Source: Phenylobacterium sp.
GTDB taxonomy: Bacteria; Pseudomonadota; Alphaproteobacteria; Caulobacterales; Caulobacteraceae
Direction of reading: 5' to 3'
Length of the DNA stretch: 53,744 bases
NCBI RefSeq assembly: GCF_004799515.1
Contig: NZ_SSMX01000017.1
Location: 1 to 53,744, forward strand
Positions within the stretch are counted from its first letter, which is position 1, and each line of letters opens with the position of its first letter. This document shows positions 24,763-34,030 of the stretch, one piece after another. A program made the translations under genes and the position numbers. The notes under the pieces are model-generated. The model ran no database searches. It was not told the DNA's origin and saw nothing but the letters and a program-made list of their open reading frames with translations.

Positions 24763-24915
24763 TCACGTCTCTTCAGGCTGTTCCGAATCGTCCTTGCCCG
24801 GCGCTTGTGGCTTCGCGCCCGTCTTGCGCCGCCGCAGGTTGGCGCGCAACGCTTGGGCGAGCTTGGCCTCGCGATCGCTGACGGGGTCCTTCGGCGGGCT
24901 CGGTGGTGACGTCAT
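24763..24915 (-). CDS. Small conserved hypothetical protein upstream of murA
   Basis: This 50-residue protein starts at ATG 24915 with MTSPPSPPKDPVSDREAKLA and has a basic helix ALRANLRRRKTGAK and an acidic tail. Short proteins with this (L)RANL(R/K)RRK helix are common in Caulobacterales and sphingomonads beside housekeeping genes. They have no known function. It ends 93 bases before murA. The longer frame to 24978 runs toward the divergent tRNA-Thr and is less likely. Confidence 0.6.
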   Translation of the reverse strand: MTSPPSPPKDPVSDREAKLAQALRANLRRRKTGAKPQAPGKDDSEQPEET

Positions 24916-25018
24916 ATCGAAGGGGTGCGGCGCTCGGTCTCCCCGGTCAAGCCTGCCCCGCGCGGATTGGGGCTTCACGCGCCCGTCGGCTTTGGCTATA
25001 GCCCCCGCCTCGCCTTTC

Positions 25019-25093
<75 letters not shown>

Positions 25094-25331
25094 TATTTTC
25101 AATGAGTTAGCGAAATTAATCCCCCTCGGGGGACCCGATTTAGGCGCGACGGAAGCAGGGCGGAAGCAAGATTCGGGGTGAATTCGCGCGCGAAATCGTG
25201 AATTCGCGCGACCTGCCTGAGGGTGATCGGCAGGATTCTGTAGGTGGCCAAGCCTTTCGAGGGAGCGCCCTGTCAAATTTGAGCAAGCCTGCGGGCGATA
25301 AAAGCGGAGCTAGCCGTAAAAGGCATCGCTG
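25094..25331. other. Intergenic region downstream of tRNA-Thr with direct and inverted repeats
   Basis: No gene is supported. A short stem CCCCC-TC-GGGGG lies near 25122, the octamer CGGAAGCA occurs twice 11 bases apart near 25150–25168, and a 13-bp direct repeat (gtgaattcgcgcg) occurs at 25178 and 25198. Between the latter an 8-bp inverted repeat (CGCGCGAA/TTCGCGCG) could form a hairpin. This may be an old attachment site at the tRNA, but no partner copy of the tRNA end was seen. Confidence 0.4.
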
Positions 25332-26132
25332 CTAGGCCTTTGCCATCTCCGCCAGAACCGGCTGATGCGCCACGCGCCGCCGTAGCGCCCGGTTGGCGGC
25401 GAAGACCGCCAGGGCCCAGACCGCGCCCAGGCACCAGCCGGCCAGGACGTCGGAGGGCCAGTGGACGCCGAGATAGACCCGGCTCGACCCGATCAGCACT
25501 ACCAGGGCGCCGGCCGCGGCCATGATGTAGGCCCGGCCCGAGGCGCGGCGGTGGCTCTCCGCCAGCATGGCCGCCAGCGTCAGGTAAACCGCCGCGGAGA
25601 TCATCGCATGCCCACTGGGGAAGCTCGCGTTGCTCACCTTCGCTAGGTGCGGCACCAGCTCCGGCCGCGGCCGCTTCAGCACCTCTTTCATCGCCGCGTT
25701 GAGGACCGAGGCGCCGAGGACCGAGGCCGCCAGCCAGGCCGCCTCGGCGCGGCGCCGCGCCAGGACCAGATAGCCCACGGTCGCCCCGCCCAGCAGCCAT
25801 TGTAGGGTGAAGCCGCCCAGCGCCGACAGGTCGATCGCCGACTGGGTCATCCAAGCCGGCCCGATCGGCGTCCCGAGCTCGCCCGGCCGGCGCAGCGCCA
25901 GCAGGATCCGCTCGTCGAGCCGAAAGGCGTGGCCGTGCTCGATCTCGTCGGCCAACAGGCCCACGAAGCCGAGCGCGCTCAGGCCCGCCAGCAACAGGAC
26001 CGGCCACAGCCAGCGCGCCGCCCGCGTGGTCAGCGGCGGCGCGTGGCGTTCTGCCTCGCTCTCCAGCCGTCCCAGGTCGCGGGCCGCCGCACCCAGTTGG
26101 CCCTTCGCTTTCGTCTTCGCCGTCCCGGCCAA
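25332..26132 (-). CDS. PAP2 family phosphatase
   Basis: This integral membrane phosphatase has 266 residues with about six helices. The three PAP2 motifs are present: KEVLKRPRP, PSGH in NASFPSGHAM, and SRVYLGVHWPSDVLAG. Such enzymes dephosphorylate lipid phosphates such as phosphatidic acid or undecaprenyl pyrophosphate. The start is TTG 26132 behind a GAGG-type ribosome binding site. It lies 67 bases after the histidine kinase gene, but no functional link is evident. Confidence 0.92.
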   Translation of the reverse strand: MAGTAKTKAKGQLGAAARDLGRLESEAERHAPPLTTRAARWLWPVLLLAGLSALGFVGLLADEIEHGHAFRLDERILLALRRPGELGTPIGPAWMTQSAIDLSALGGFTLQWLLGGATVGYLVLARRRAEAAWLAASVLGASVLNAAMKEVLKRPRPELVPHLAKVSNASFPSGHAMISAAVYLTLAAMLAESHRRASGRAYIMAAAGALVVLIGSSRVYLGVHWPSDVLAGWCLGAVWALAVFAANRALRRRVAHQPVLAEMAKA

Positions 26133-26199
26133 GCCTCACCTCGCCCATGCGCCAAGCGGCGCCGTGGTCCGTGAACGCGCACAGGCGGCGAACGCTGCC

Positions 26200-27987
26200 T
26201 CAGGCCCGCGCCGCCTCGCCAGCTTGGGCGGCGTCGGCCGGCCCGTCCAGCTCGGCCAGCCGCAGGGCCGCATAGAGGCTGGCCGCCTCGATCGGCTTGG
26301 CCACGTGGCCGTCCATTCCCGCCGCCGCATAGTCGGCCACCTGGTGGCTCATGGCGTTTGCGGTCAGGGCCACGATGGACGTGTAGGTGCGCCCGGTCCT
26401 GGCCTCGGCCGCGCGGATCGCCCGCGTGGCGGTGGGGCCGTCCATCACCGGCATCTGCACGTCCATCAGGATCAGATCCCAGGGCTCCCGCGTCCAGGCC
26501 TCCACGGCCGCGCGGCCGTCGGACACCAGCACGGGCTGGACGCCCACCTGGGCCAGCAGAGTCTTGAGCACCAGTTGGTTGACCGCATTATCCTCCGCCG
26601 CCAGCACCCGCAGCGGCCGGACCGGCGCGTCTGTGGCTTCGGCCGCCGCCGCCCGCGCCACGGCGTCGCCGACCCGCGGCAACGGCAGCAGCACCGTGAA
26701 GGTCGACCCGTGGCCGGGCTCGCTCTCGGCGCCGATAGAGCCGCCCATCAGCTCGGCCAGCTCGCGGCAGATCGACAGTCCCAGGCCCGCGCCGCCATAG
26801 CGCCGGGTGGTCGAGGCGTCAGCCTGCTCGAACTTGGCGAACAGCCGCGACAGGGCCTCGGCCGAGATGCCGACGCCCTGATCGGCCACGCTCAACCGCA
26901 CCGCGCCGCCCGCGTCGCGCGCCACGCGCACCGCGATGCGGCCGTTCTCCGTGAACTTCAGCGCATTGGAGATCAGGTTGTGCAGGATCTGGCGCACCCG
27001 TGTCGGGTCGCCGCGATAGATCCCGGCCGCGCCCTCGCCCATCTCCAGCACCACCGCCACGCCCTTGGCCTCGGCCAACGGGGCGAAGGTCTGGCGCGCG
27101 CCGGCGGCCAACTCGCCCAGGTCGAAGTCCATCGCCTCCAACTCCAGTTTGCCAGCCTCGACGCGGCTCAGGTCCAAGATGTCGTTCAGGATCGCCAGCA
27201 GGCCCTCGCCGGAGGTGCGGATCACCTCGACCTGTTCGCGCACCTGGCCGGGCAGTCGGCGCTCGGCGGCGATCGCCTGGGCCATGCCCAGCACGCCATT
27301 CAGCGGCGTGCGGATCTCGTGGCTCATGGTGGCCAGGAAGGCGCTCTTGGCCCGGCTCGCGGTCTCGGCCTCGTCACGGGCGGCGACGAGGCCGGCGTTG
27401 GCGCGCTTCAGCTGGCGCGCCTCGTGGAAGTTGACCGCGATGCTGATCACCGCGTGGCCGACCACCGCCAGCATGGTGACCTCGACCAGCGCCTGGTCGA
27501 CGCCGTGGTAGTGCGGGATCAGCAGAGGCGCCAAGGCCGGCGCGGCCAGCGCCGGCAAGGCTGGGATCAGCGCCCCCATCGAGCGGCCATGGTGGGTGTC
27601 GAGATAGAGCAGGTGGCCGGCGAAGAAGGCCGCGCCCACCAGCTGGCTGGCCGCATGCGGCTGGTCCCACAGGATCGCGCCCGCCGCGCTCCAGGCCAGG
27701 GTCGCCGCCGCGTAGATCAGCATACAGAGGATAGCTTCGAGCCGGCTGAGCTTCAGGCCCCGGGCCATGGGACGGGTAATCTCGCGCAGCGGCCACTCCA
27801 GCAGGAGGACCACCATCACCCAGACGCCGGCCACTCGCCAGCCCGCGCCCAGGCCCATCACCGCCCAGATAACGCCGGCCATGAGCAGTCGAACGATGGA
27901 GAAGTGGAAGCTCCTCGCACCGGCCGCCGCAAACCGCTCGTCGAACCAGTCGTCCAGCATTCGGGCCCCAAAATCGGCGGAAACCAT
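26200..27987 (-). CDS. Membrane hybrid histidine kinase
   Basis: The 595-residue sensor has about six membrane helices (residues 30–190), a HisKA domain with the phosphorylated His in [15 protein letters not shown] (His 223), an ATPase domain with the N box [13 protein letters not shown] and G boxes DQGVGIS and GGAGLGLSI, and a C-terminal receiver with [14 protein letters not shown] (Asp near 515). No periplasmic sensor domain is evident, so the signal may be sensed within the membrane. No response regulator or phosphotransfer gene is adjacent. ATG 27960 is an alternative start. The gene is divergent from the carboxylesterase. Confidence 0.94.
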   Translation of the reverse strand: MVSADFGARMLDDWFDERFAAAGARSFHFSIVRLLMAGVIWAVMGLGAGWRVAGVWVMVVLLLEWPLREITRPMARGLKLSRLEAILCMLIYAAATLAWSAAGAILWDQPHAASQLVGAAFFAGHLLYLDTHHGRSMGALIPALPALAAPALAPLLIPHYHGVDQALVEVTMLAVVGHAVISIAVNFHEARQLKRANAGLVAARDEAETASRAKSAFLATMSHEIRTPLNGVLGMAQAIAAERRLPGQVREQVEVIRTSGEGLLAILNDILDLSRVEAGKLELEAMDFDLGELAAGARQTFAPLAEAKGVAVVLEMGEGAAGIYRGDPTRVRQILHNLISNALKFTENGRIAVRVARDAGGAVRLSVADQGVGISAEALSRLFAKFEQADASTTRRYGGAGLGLSICRELAELMGGSIGAESEPGHGSTFTVLLPLPRVGDAVARAAAAEATDAPVRPLRVLAAEDNAVNQLVLKTLLAQVGVQPVLVSDGRAAVEAWTREPWDLILMDVQMPVMDGPTATRAIRAAEARTGRTYTSIVALTANAMSHQVADYAAAGMDGHVAKPIEAASLYAALRLAELDGPADAAQAGEAARA

Positions 27988-28192
27988 GGCCCGCGCTCGG
28001 CCAAGACGAGGTTAATGCTGCGCCCGAAACCTTCCGACGTCTCGCCGACGCAATCCGGCTGAACGAAATGCGGCGCAATCTAACCGCGCCTTGACCGCGC
28101 CGCCGCGCCCGGCTCAAGCTTGGCAAAACAGCCCTCGCCACCCGCGGGCGGCGGGCCATCGGCAAGTACGCGGGACATGGGGAGAACAACGC

Positions 28193-29713
28193 ATGGCGCT
28201 TCGTCAGGCCTTCGCCGCCGCCGCGGCAGTCATTGCGCTGGTCGCGGTCGCGGCTCCGGCTGCCGCCTCCGACACTGTCAAGGTGGCGCAAGGGGCCCTG
28301 CACGGCGCCACTGTCGGCGACGTCACCAGCTTCAAGAACATCCCCTTCGCCGCGCCGCCCGTGGGCGACCTGCGCTGGCGTCCGCCGCAGCCCGCCAAAC
28401 CCTGGAGCGGTGTGCGCGAGGCGGTCGACTACGGCCCGATGTGCATGCAGATGCGCCAGGTCACCGGCCAGGTGAACCAGTCCGAGGACTGCCTGCAGCT
28501 CAACGTCTGGACGCCGGCCGGCTTCAAGCCCGGCGCCAAGCTGCCGGTGATGGTCTGGATCCACGGCGGCTCGTTCACCGGCGGCTCGGGAACCATGCCG
28601 CTCTACGACGGGACCCAGTTCGCCAAGCGCGGCGTGGTGCTGGTCACCGTCAACTACCGCCTGGGCCGCCTGGGCTTCTTCGCCCATCCGGCGCTCACCG
28701 CCGAACAGCCCGGCCAGCCCCTCGCCAACTACGGTATGATGGACAACCTGGCGGCCCTGAGGTGGGTGCAGGCCAATATCGCGGCTTTTGGCGGCGACCC
28801 CAAGAACGTCACCGCCTTCGGCGAAAGCGCCGGCGGCATCCTGATCAACGACCTGATGGCCTCGCCCAAGGCGCAAGGCCTGTTCGCCAAGGCGATCTCC
28901 GAGAGCGGCTTCGGACGCATCCCCGGTCAGCCCATGGCCCAGGCCGAGACGGCGGGCGTGACCTACGCTCAGGGCCTCGGCGTCACCGCGACCGGGCCTG
29001 AGGCCATGAAGGCCCTGCGCGCGCTCAGCGCCGCCGACCTCTCCAAGCCGGCCGGCGCGGTCACGCCCATCCTCGATGGGGAGATCCTGCCGGAAGGCCC
29101 GGCCAAGGCCTTCGCCGCCGGCCGCGAGCTGAAGGTGCCTTACATCGCCGGCGGCAACAGCTGGGAGGCCAGCCTCTTCCCTGACCGCAAGCCGCTCGAC
29201 ACCGCCGGGCCGCTCAAGGACAAGCTGATCGCGGCCTACGGCGGCGGCGCCAATATGCAGAACGTCCAGTGGGACCTAGGCACCGAGGCCATGGTCATCG
29301 AGCCTGACCGCCTCCTCGCCCGCCTGCACGTCAAGAACGGCCAGAAGGCCTGGGTCTACTACGACAGCTACATCCCAGCCTCTCAACGCGGGACGCTGCA
29401 CGGCCTGGGTCATGGCGCGGAGCTGGCCTACGTCTTTGGCACTCTGCCCGACCGCGACCGCGTCCAGGGCTCGCGCACCATTCCCGCCGCCACGCCGGCA
29501 GACCGCAAGATCAGCACAGCCATGACCGACTATTGGGCGGCCTTCGCCAAGACCGGCGATCCGGGCTCCGCCGGCGGCCCGGTCTGGCCGAGGTACGACG
29601 CCACGGACACCGTACTCGAGTTCGGCGCCGACGGCGTCGCCCCGCGGCCGGCCTTCCACAAGACCAGCCTCGATCTCGTCGAACAGGTCTCTCAGGCCGA
29701 CGCCGGCCGCTGA
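28193..29713 (+). CDS. Secreted type B carboxylesterase
   Basis: ATG 28193 follows GGGGAG and gives 506 residues with a signal peptide (about 1–23). The catalytic triad of the carboxylesterase type B family is visible: Ser 212 in FGESAGG, Glu in YIAGGNSWEASLF and His in HGLGHGAELAYVFG. The oxyanion motif HGGSF follows MVWI near residue 122. It would hydrolyse an ester in the periplasm or outside the cell; the substrate is not known. The longer frame to 28091 lacks a ribosome binding site. Confidence 0.93.
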   Translation: MALRQAFAAAAAVIALVAVAAPAAASDTVKVAQGALHGATVGDVTSFKNIPFAAPPVGDLRWRPPQPAKPWSGVREAVDYGPMCMQMRQVTGQVNQSEDCLQLNVWTPAGFKPGAKLPVMVWIHGGSFTGGSGTMPLYDGTQFAKRGVVLVTVNYRLGRLGFFAHPALTAEQPGQPLANYGMMDNLAALRWVQANIAAFGGDPKNVTAFGESAGGILINDLMASPKAQGLFAKAISESGFGRIPGQPMAQAETAGVTYAQGLGVTATGPEAMKALRALSAADLSKPAGAVTPILDGEILPEGPAKAFAAGRELKVPYIAGGNSWEASLFPDRKPLDTAGPLKDKLIAAYGGGANMQNVQWDLGTEAMVIEPDRLLARLHVKNGQKAWVYYDSYIPASQRGTLHGLGHGAELAYVFGTLPDRDRVQGSRTIPAATPADRKISTAMTDYWAAFAKTGDPGSAGGPVWPRYDATDTVLEFGADGVAPRPAFHKTSLDLVEQVSQADAGR

Positions 29714-29947
29714 GCGTCGCTAGCCGCGCCGCGCCACTAGCGAGGGGCGGCGCCGGCGTCTCTCAAAAAGCGCGAAGGGTCTCTAAAGCTCAAACCGCCA
29801 TTGCGGTTCCCATCCAGTCGCGCTTGCGTCGCATTAAACAAATAATCGCCGCAATTCAGTTACGGACGAAACCGTGGTCAATAATCTTGAATAGTCGAGC
29901 TGGTGGAACTCGATTCTAGATAGCGAGTTTTCGCGACACTGCTGGGG
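29714..29947. promoter_or_regulatory. AT-richer intergenic region before the first PEP-CTERM gene
   Basis: No gene is seen in these 234 bases. Near the downstream gene an inverted repeat AACTCG (29907–29912) and CGAGTT (29924–29929), spaced by 11 bases, may be a regulator site. A GGAAC there overlaps the left arm. No sigma-54 site was recognised. Confidence 0.3.
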
Positions 29948-31015
29948 ATGCGGTGTTCGAATGAGAGCTGTGCTGTGTCGGATCGCATCCTTGGCCGTCG
30001 CCATGACGCCTCAAATTTCGCCCAATCCCGCCGAGAAGCCGGCCGTCTGACGGCCTGGATGTGCGGCGCGGCCGCGGTGGCGGCGCTCGCAAGTTACGCC
30101 GCCCCGGCCTCGGCCGCGACCGCCGCCAAGGCTTCGTCCGCAGCGGCCGCCGTCGCCCCCGCGGCGGTCCTCTCGGCCTCGTCCGCCGTCTGCCAAAGCG
30201 ACCTCGAGATCAGCCTTCCCGCCTGGCTCTCCCATCGGCGCCGCCTCGAGGCCTCGCCCTATGCCGGACTGGCGATGACGGATGTCGCCACCCTGGCGGA
30301 CTTCGCTGGCGGCCGCGGTTCGTCAGCGGCCAGATCACCGAACATCGGCCAATCGGCCAGCTTGACCTTTGCTCTGATCCTGAATGCGCCCTGCTCCAGC
30401 AAAGGCGCGTCACAATCCATCATCGACGCCGACGACGGGGCGGCCTGGCAGGTCCAGCCTCAGACGGCGACCAGCCTAACGGATGCGCACGACGACGCCG
30501 GATCCTTGCGGGTCGCCGCACCGGTCCAGGCTCAGCTGTCGCCAGCGGTCTTCACGCCCGCGGAGGCCCTGGCCTTTCCCGCCACTGCGGAAGCGCCGGT
30601 GAGCAGCCCGCTTCCGACCGACGTCTCCACAATCGGCGCGCGGCCCGCCACCGCGGCTTCGACCCTTGGCGGCGGTCAGCAAACGGCCAGCCTTGCGGCC
30701 ACGGCTTTCGCGGCCGCCCCGGCGTCGGCCGGCTGGCCCGGCGCCGCCCTAGGCGCCAGCTCCAGCGGCCTCTCTGCGCCTCCGGCGGCGACGGGCGCGG
30801 CCGTTTCCGACGCGCCAAGTCCCGCCGAGCCGATCCTTGCGCCGCCGACGCCTCCGGCTGAAGCAGCGTCGGTGGCCGCTCCGCTTCCAGAGCCGTCGAC
30901 CTGGGTCCTGATGCTGTTCGGCATCGGCGCGGCCGGCGCCATGCTGCGCCGTCAGGCGCGCCCCGCGCTCGCGCCGATCCGGGTGGACGCCAGACCGTCC
31001 GCGCGGCGTCGTTAA
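29948..31015 (+). CDS. PEP-CTERM sorting-domain protein, low-complexity
   Basis: The 355-residue protein is rich in Ala, Pro and Ser. A hydrophobic export signal lies at about residues 36–57 after a long polar start. The C-terminus is a PEP-CTERM tail: LPEPSTWVLMLFGIG, a transmembrane stretch, then the basic MLRRQARP. Such tails direct processing by an exosortase and anchoring or release at the cell surface. The middle part has no recognisable domain. The true start is uncertain: ATG 29948 has only a weak ribosome site and GTG 29975 is possible. No exosortase gene is in the window. Confidence 0.75.
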   Translation: MRCSNESCAVSDRILGRRHDASNFAQSRREAGRLTAWMCGAAAVAALASYAAPASAATAAKASSAAAAVAPAAVLSASSAVCQSDLEISLPAWLSHRRRLEASPYAGLAMTDVATLADFAGGRGSSAARSPNIGQSASLTFALILNAPCSSKGASQSIIDADDGAAWQVQPQTATSLTDAHDDAGSLRVAAPVQAQLSPAVFTPAEALAFPATAEAPVSSPLPTDVSTIGARPATAASTLGGGQQTASLAATAFAAAPASAGWPGAALGASSSGLSAPPAATGAAVSDAPSPAEPILAPPTPPAEAASVAAPLPEPSTWVLMLFGIGAAGAMLRRQARPALAPIRVDARPSARRR

Positions 31016-31205
31016 TCCCGTTCGCCTGACCTGCCCGACGGCCGGCGCCTCGTGGTCGGCCGTCCTGCGCCCGGCAAGCCCCGCCGGCCGGTCGAAGACG
31101 AATAGCCCGACGGGGTCCGGATCGCGCGAGACGGGAATTCCGTTGCGGACGGCGCGCATGGAATGCCAAGCGTAGCCGGGTCGGGGTCTGTTCGGGGGGA
31201 ATCAG

Positions 31206-31946
31206 ATGCGTCGCTTCTTGGCGTCGGCCGCAGTCGCGGCGGCGTTCGGCTGGATCAGCTCACCGGCGGTCGCCGACGTCCTCTATCAAACCGTGCCCAA
31301 TCTGTCGGCAGAGCCGGCCAGCAACGGCCTTTGCAGCAACTGCGACAGCCGGTTCCAAGCCTTCCAGGGCTTCACGCTCCCGACCGCTTCGGTGGTGACC
31401 TCGGTCTCGGTGGCGCTGAGCACCGTCTCAGATTTCCCAACCGGATTCTCGCTACAGATCTACGACACCGGCCCGATGGCCGCGACGGCGGGGTCGCTGA
31501 TCTACGAGAAGTCGTTCAGCACGCCCGAGGTCGGTGTCTACCCCGGCGAGTTGCCCGGGACGCCGGACCCGACACCCTATCAGACGGCCATCTTCACCTT
31601 CGCCCTGCCCTCGCTGCTTCTGCAGGGCGGTCAGGACTACACAATCTCCTTCTACGGCAACGACTTTGTCCTGCCGATCTTCCGAAGCGACTCCGGGCCG
31701 GTCTATCAGGATGACGGCCCCTTATTCCCACCGAGCGTCCGCCACGAGGTGGTTCTCACTCTCCCGAACAACACCCAGGTGACCGATGTGTCCCTCGGCT
31801 TCGAGCTCGATGGCGCCGCAGCGCCGCCGCCGGGGGTTCCCGAGCCGTCCGCCTGGAGCCTGATGCTATGTGGGCTGGGCGCCGTGGGCGGCCTGCTTCG
31901 CCGGCGGCGCGCCACCCCGGCACAGGTCTTGGCGCTACAAGCCTAG
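31206..31946 (+). CDS. PEP-CTERM sorting-domain protein, beta-rich
   Basis: The 246-residue protein has a signal peptide ending SSPAVA-DV (about residue 23), a beta-rich passenger with two close cysteines (LCSNCDSR) and aromatic repeats, and a C-terminal PEP-CTERM tail (VPEPSAWSLMLCGLGAVGGLLRRRR). A GGGGGGAA ribosome site precedes ATG 31206. It is the second such protein in a row, 190 bases after the first, and is probably exported to the surface or matrix. The passenger's function is unknown. Confidence 0.88.
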   Translation: MRRFLASAAVAAAFGWISSPAVADVLYQTVPNLSAEPASNGLCSNCDSRFQAFQGFTLPTASVVTSVSVALSTVSDFPTGFSLQIYDTGPMAATAGSLIYEKSFSTPEVGVYPGELPGTPDPTPYQTAIFTFALPSLLLQGGQDYTISFYGNDFVLPIFRSDSGPVYQDDGPLFPPSVRHEVVLTLPNNTQVTDVSLGFELDGAAAPPPGVPEPSAWSLMLCGLGAVGGLLRRRRATPAQVLALQA

Positions 31947-31958
31947 GCGCCGACCTCG

Positions 31959-32180
31959 CTAGAGTAGGGCGTCGTTAACCAGCACCCGCCGGCTGTGCCG
32001 GGTCGGCGGCAAGGGCTGCGTCCGGTCGCGCAACAGCCGTATCGCCGCGCCCAACGACCCGATGCCGAAGATCGCCACCAGCCACAGCCAGGACTCAAGC
32101 GCCCCGACTCCGGCCGAGACCAGGGTCAGGACGAAATAGGTCGCCAAGGCTTCTCTCCACGACGCATCGGGGGCAGACAT
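31959..32180 (-). CDS. Small hypothetical membrane protein
   Basis: A 73-residue frame from ATG 32180 has two predicted membrane helices (ALATYFVLTLVSAGVGALE, then WLWLVAIFGIGSLGAAIRLL) and a basic C-terminus. No family is recognised. It converges on the PEP-CTERM gene with 12 bases between stops and follows the region after the Pit gene start-to-end direction. Hydrophobic pattern and codon use look genuine, but short frames are risky in such GC-rich DNA. Confidence 0.55.
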   Translation of the reverse strand: MSAPDASWREALATYFVLTLVSAGVGALESWLWLVAIFGIGSLGAAIRLLRDRTQPLPPTRHSRRVLVNDALL

Positions 32181-32286
32181 TGGCCCGCCCCCTTATGACG
32201 TCTATCCCGCCACACGCTGGCGGATGCAGGAAGTGGCGCCGAGCTGCACCGACGCGCAGCCCGGCGGTCAGTCTTAAGTCCTGACC

Positions 32287-33927
32287 TCAGATCAGGTGGC
32301 GCAGGATGAAGTAGAGCGAACCGGCGATCGCCATGGCGGCCGGCAGGGTCAGCACCCAGGCCATGGCGATGGAACGGATCGTCGACCACTGCAGGCCCGA
32401 TCCGTTCGCCGCCATGGCACCGGCGACCCCGCTCGAGAGGATATGCGTCGTCGAGACCGGCAGGCCGTAGAGCTCGGCCATCGAGATCGTCGCCGCCGCC
32501 ACCAGCTCGGCCGAGGCGCCCTGGGCGTAGGTCAGGTGCTCCTTGCCGATCTTCTCGCCGACCGTCACCACGATCCGCTTCCAGCCCACCATGGTGCCGA
32601 GGCCGAGCGCGATGGCCACCGAGATCTTCACCCAGGTTGGTATGAACCGGGTGCCGGATTCCAGACCCTTCTGGAAGGCCTTCATCGTCACGCCTTCGTC
32701 GCCGGCGAACTTGACGGTCTTCGACTTGGTCAGCACACGCAGGGCGTCGCCCGCCAGGTACATGTCGTTGCGCAGGTTCGGCGTCTCGGCGGCCGGGACC
32801 TTGCGGATGGCGCCGAAGTCGCGGACCTGCTGCTCGATATCGCCTGAGACCGTCGACAGGGCGGCATAGACCGCCGGCTGATCGAGCTTCTTGGTCTTCA
32901 GAGCGTCGCCGATCGTGGCCCGCGCTTGCGGCAGCGGCATGACCGGCTGGCCTTGGGCGTGGGCGGCGAACACCGCCTCGGCCTTGTGGGCGGTGGCGAC
33001 GAAGGCCGGCGCCGTGGAGTCCGGCATGGTGCGGTTCAGCGCATAGGCGGTGGGCGCGGCGCCGATCAGGATCAGCATGATCAGGCCCATGCCCTTCTGC
33101 CCATCGTTGCCGCCGTGCGCGAAGGAGACGCTGGTGCAGGTCAGGATCAGCAGGCCACGGATCCACCAGGGCGGTGGGCTGTCGTCCTTGGGGGCCTCAT
33201 AGAGCGTCCGGTTCTTGATCAGCGCCTTCATGGCCAGCAACAGCAGCGCCGAGGCGACGAAGCCCACGAAGGGGCTGAACAGCAGCGCCTGGATCACCTT
33301 GGTGGCCTGCGACCAGTCCACCCCGGAGGTCGCCTGGCCGGCCGGAGCCATCAGCTGGTTGGCCAGGCCGACGCCCATGATCGAGCCCACCAGGGCGTGC
33401 GACGAGGAGTTGGGGATGCCCAGCGCCCAGGTGCCCAGGTTCCAGATGATCGCCGCGATCAAGAGGGCGAAGATCATCGCGTAACCGGCTGTCGAACCGA
33501 CCTGCAGGATGAGCTCCACCGGCAGGAGGGTGATGATGCTGTAGGCCACCGCCCCGGTGGAGACCAGCACGCCCAGGAAGTTGAAGGCGCCGGACCAGAC
33601 CACCGCGACCAGCGGCGGCAGGGAGTGGGTGTAGATCACCGTCGCCACCGCGTTGGCGGTGTCGTGGAAGCCGTTGACGAACTCGAATCCGAGGGCGATC
33701 AGCAGCGCCAGCGCCAGGGTGGCGAAGACCCCGATCGCCAGCGGCTCGCCCGCCACCGAGGTGTCATGCATGACGCTCATGGCCGCATAGCCGAGCCCGG
33801 CGGCCAGCACGAGCAGGAATACGATCGCGCCTAGCGGATTGGGCCTGTTGTCGAGTTTCGGCTTGGCCGCGGCTGGGCCGCCGGGCATGGATCCTTGCGG
33901 ATCAAGACTGATTGCGGCCTCAGACAT
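32287..33927 (-). CDS. pitA: Pit-family inorganic phosphate transporter
   Basis: This multi-helix inner-membrane permease imports phosphate, usually with protons. ATG 33927 follows GGAGGGG and gives 546 residues. The duplicated Pit signature is present: GFEFVNGFHDTANAVATVIYT in the first half and SFAHGGNDGQKGMGLI in the second. NSSSHALVGSIMG and SAELVAAATISMAELYGLPVSTTHILSS also match. A central hydrophilic loop of about 130 residues separates the halves, as in larger Pit proteins. A possible PhoB site lies 45 bases before the start. Confidence 0.95.
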   Translation of the reverse strand: MSEAAISLDPQGSMPGGPAAAKPKLDNRPNPLGAIVFLLVLAAGLGYAAMSVMHDTSVAGEPLAIGVFATLALALLIALGFEFVNGFHDTANAVATVIYTHSLPPLVAVVWSGAFNFLGVLVSTGAVAYSIITLLPVELILQVGSTAGYAMIFALLIAAIIWNLGTWALGIPNSSSHALVGSIMGVGLANQLMAPAGQATSGVDWSQATKVIQALLFSPFVGFVASALLLLAMKALIKNRTLYEAPKDDSPPPWWIRGLLILTCTSVSFAHGGNDGQKGMGLIMLILIGAAPTAYALNRTMPDSTAPAFVATAHKAEAVFAAHAQGQPVMPLPQARATIGDALKTKKLDQPAVYAALSTVSGDIEQQVRDFGAIRKVPAAETPNLRNDMYLAGDALRVLTKSKTVKFAGDEGVTMKAFQKGLESGTRFIPTWVKISVAIALGLGTMVGWKRIVVTVGEKIGKEHLTYAQGASAELVAAATISMAELYGLPVSTTHILSSGVAGAMAANGSGLQWSTIRSIAMAWVLTLPAAMAIAGSLYFILRHLI

Positions 33928-33971
33928 AATAATGGTCCCCTCCATCCAGGCGGCAACCATGTCGTTGGCGT

Positions 33972-33989
33972 TCAACGGTTTCGTGACAG
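33972..33989 (-). promoter_or_regulatory. Possible PhoB box upstream of pitA
   Basis: On the minus strand the sequence reads CTGTCAC-GAAA-CCGTTGA, spaced like the known PHO box (two 7-mers with a 4-base spacer). The first half matches CTGTCA well, the second poorly. Location before a phosphate transporter makes it plausible; sequence alone is weak evidence. Confidence 0.3.
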
Positions 33990-34030
33990 ACTCGGCGATC
34001 GGAGGCCGGAAACCTCAGGCTGCCGCTGCG

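Noticed and set aside
25130..25210. CRISPR-like repeat array
   Set aside because: Only two 13-bp copies with a 7-base spacer; far from CRISPR repeat and spacer sizes.
27374..28876. Minus-strand 500-residue frame bridging histidine kinase and esterase
   Set aside because: It crosses two well-supported genes out of frame and has shadow composition.
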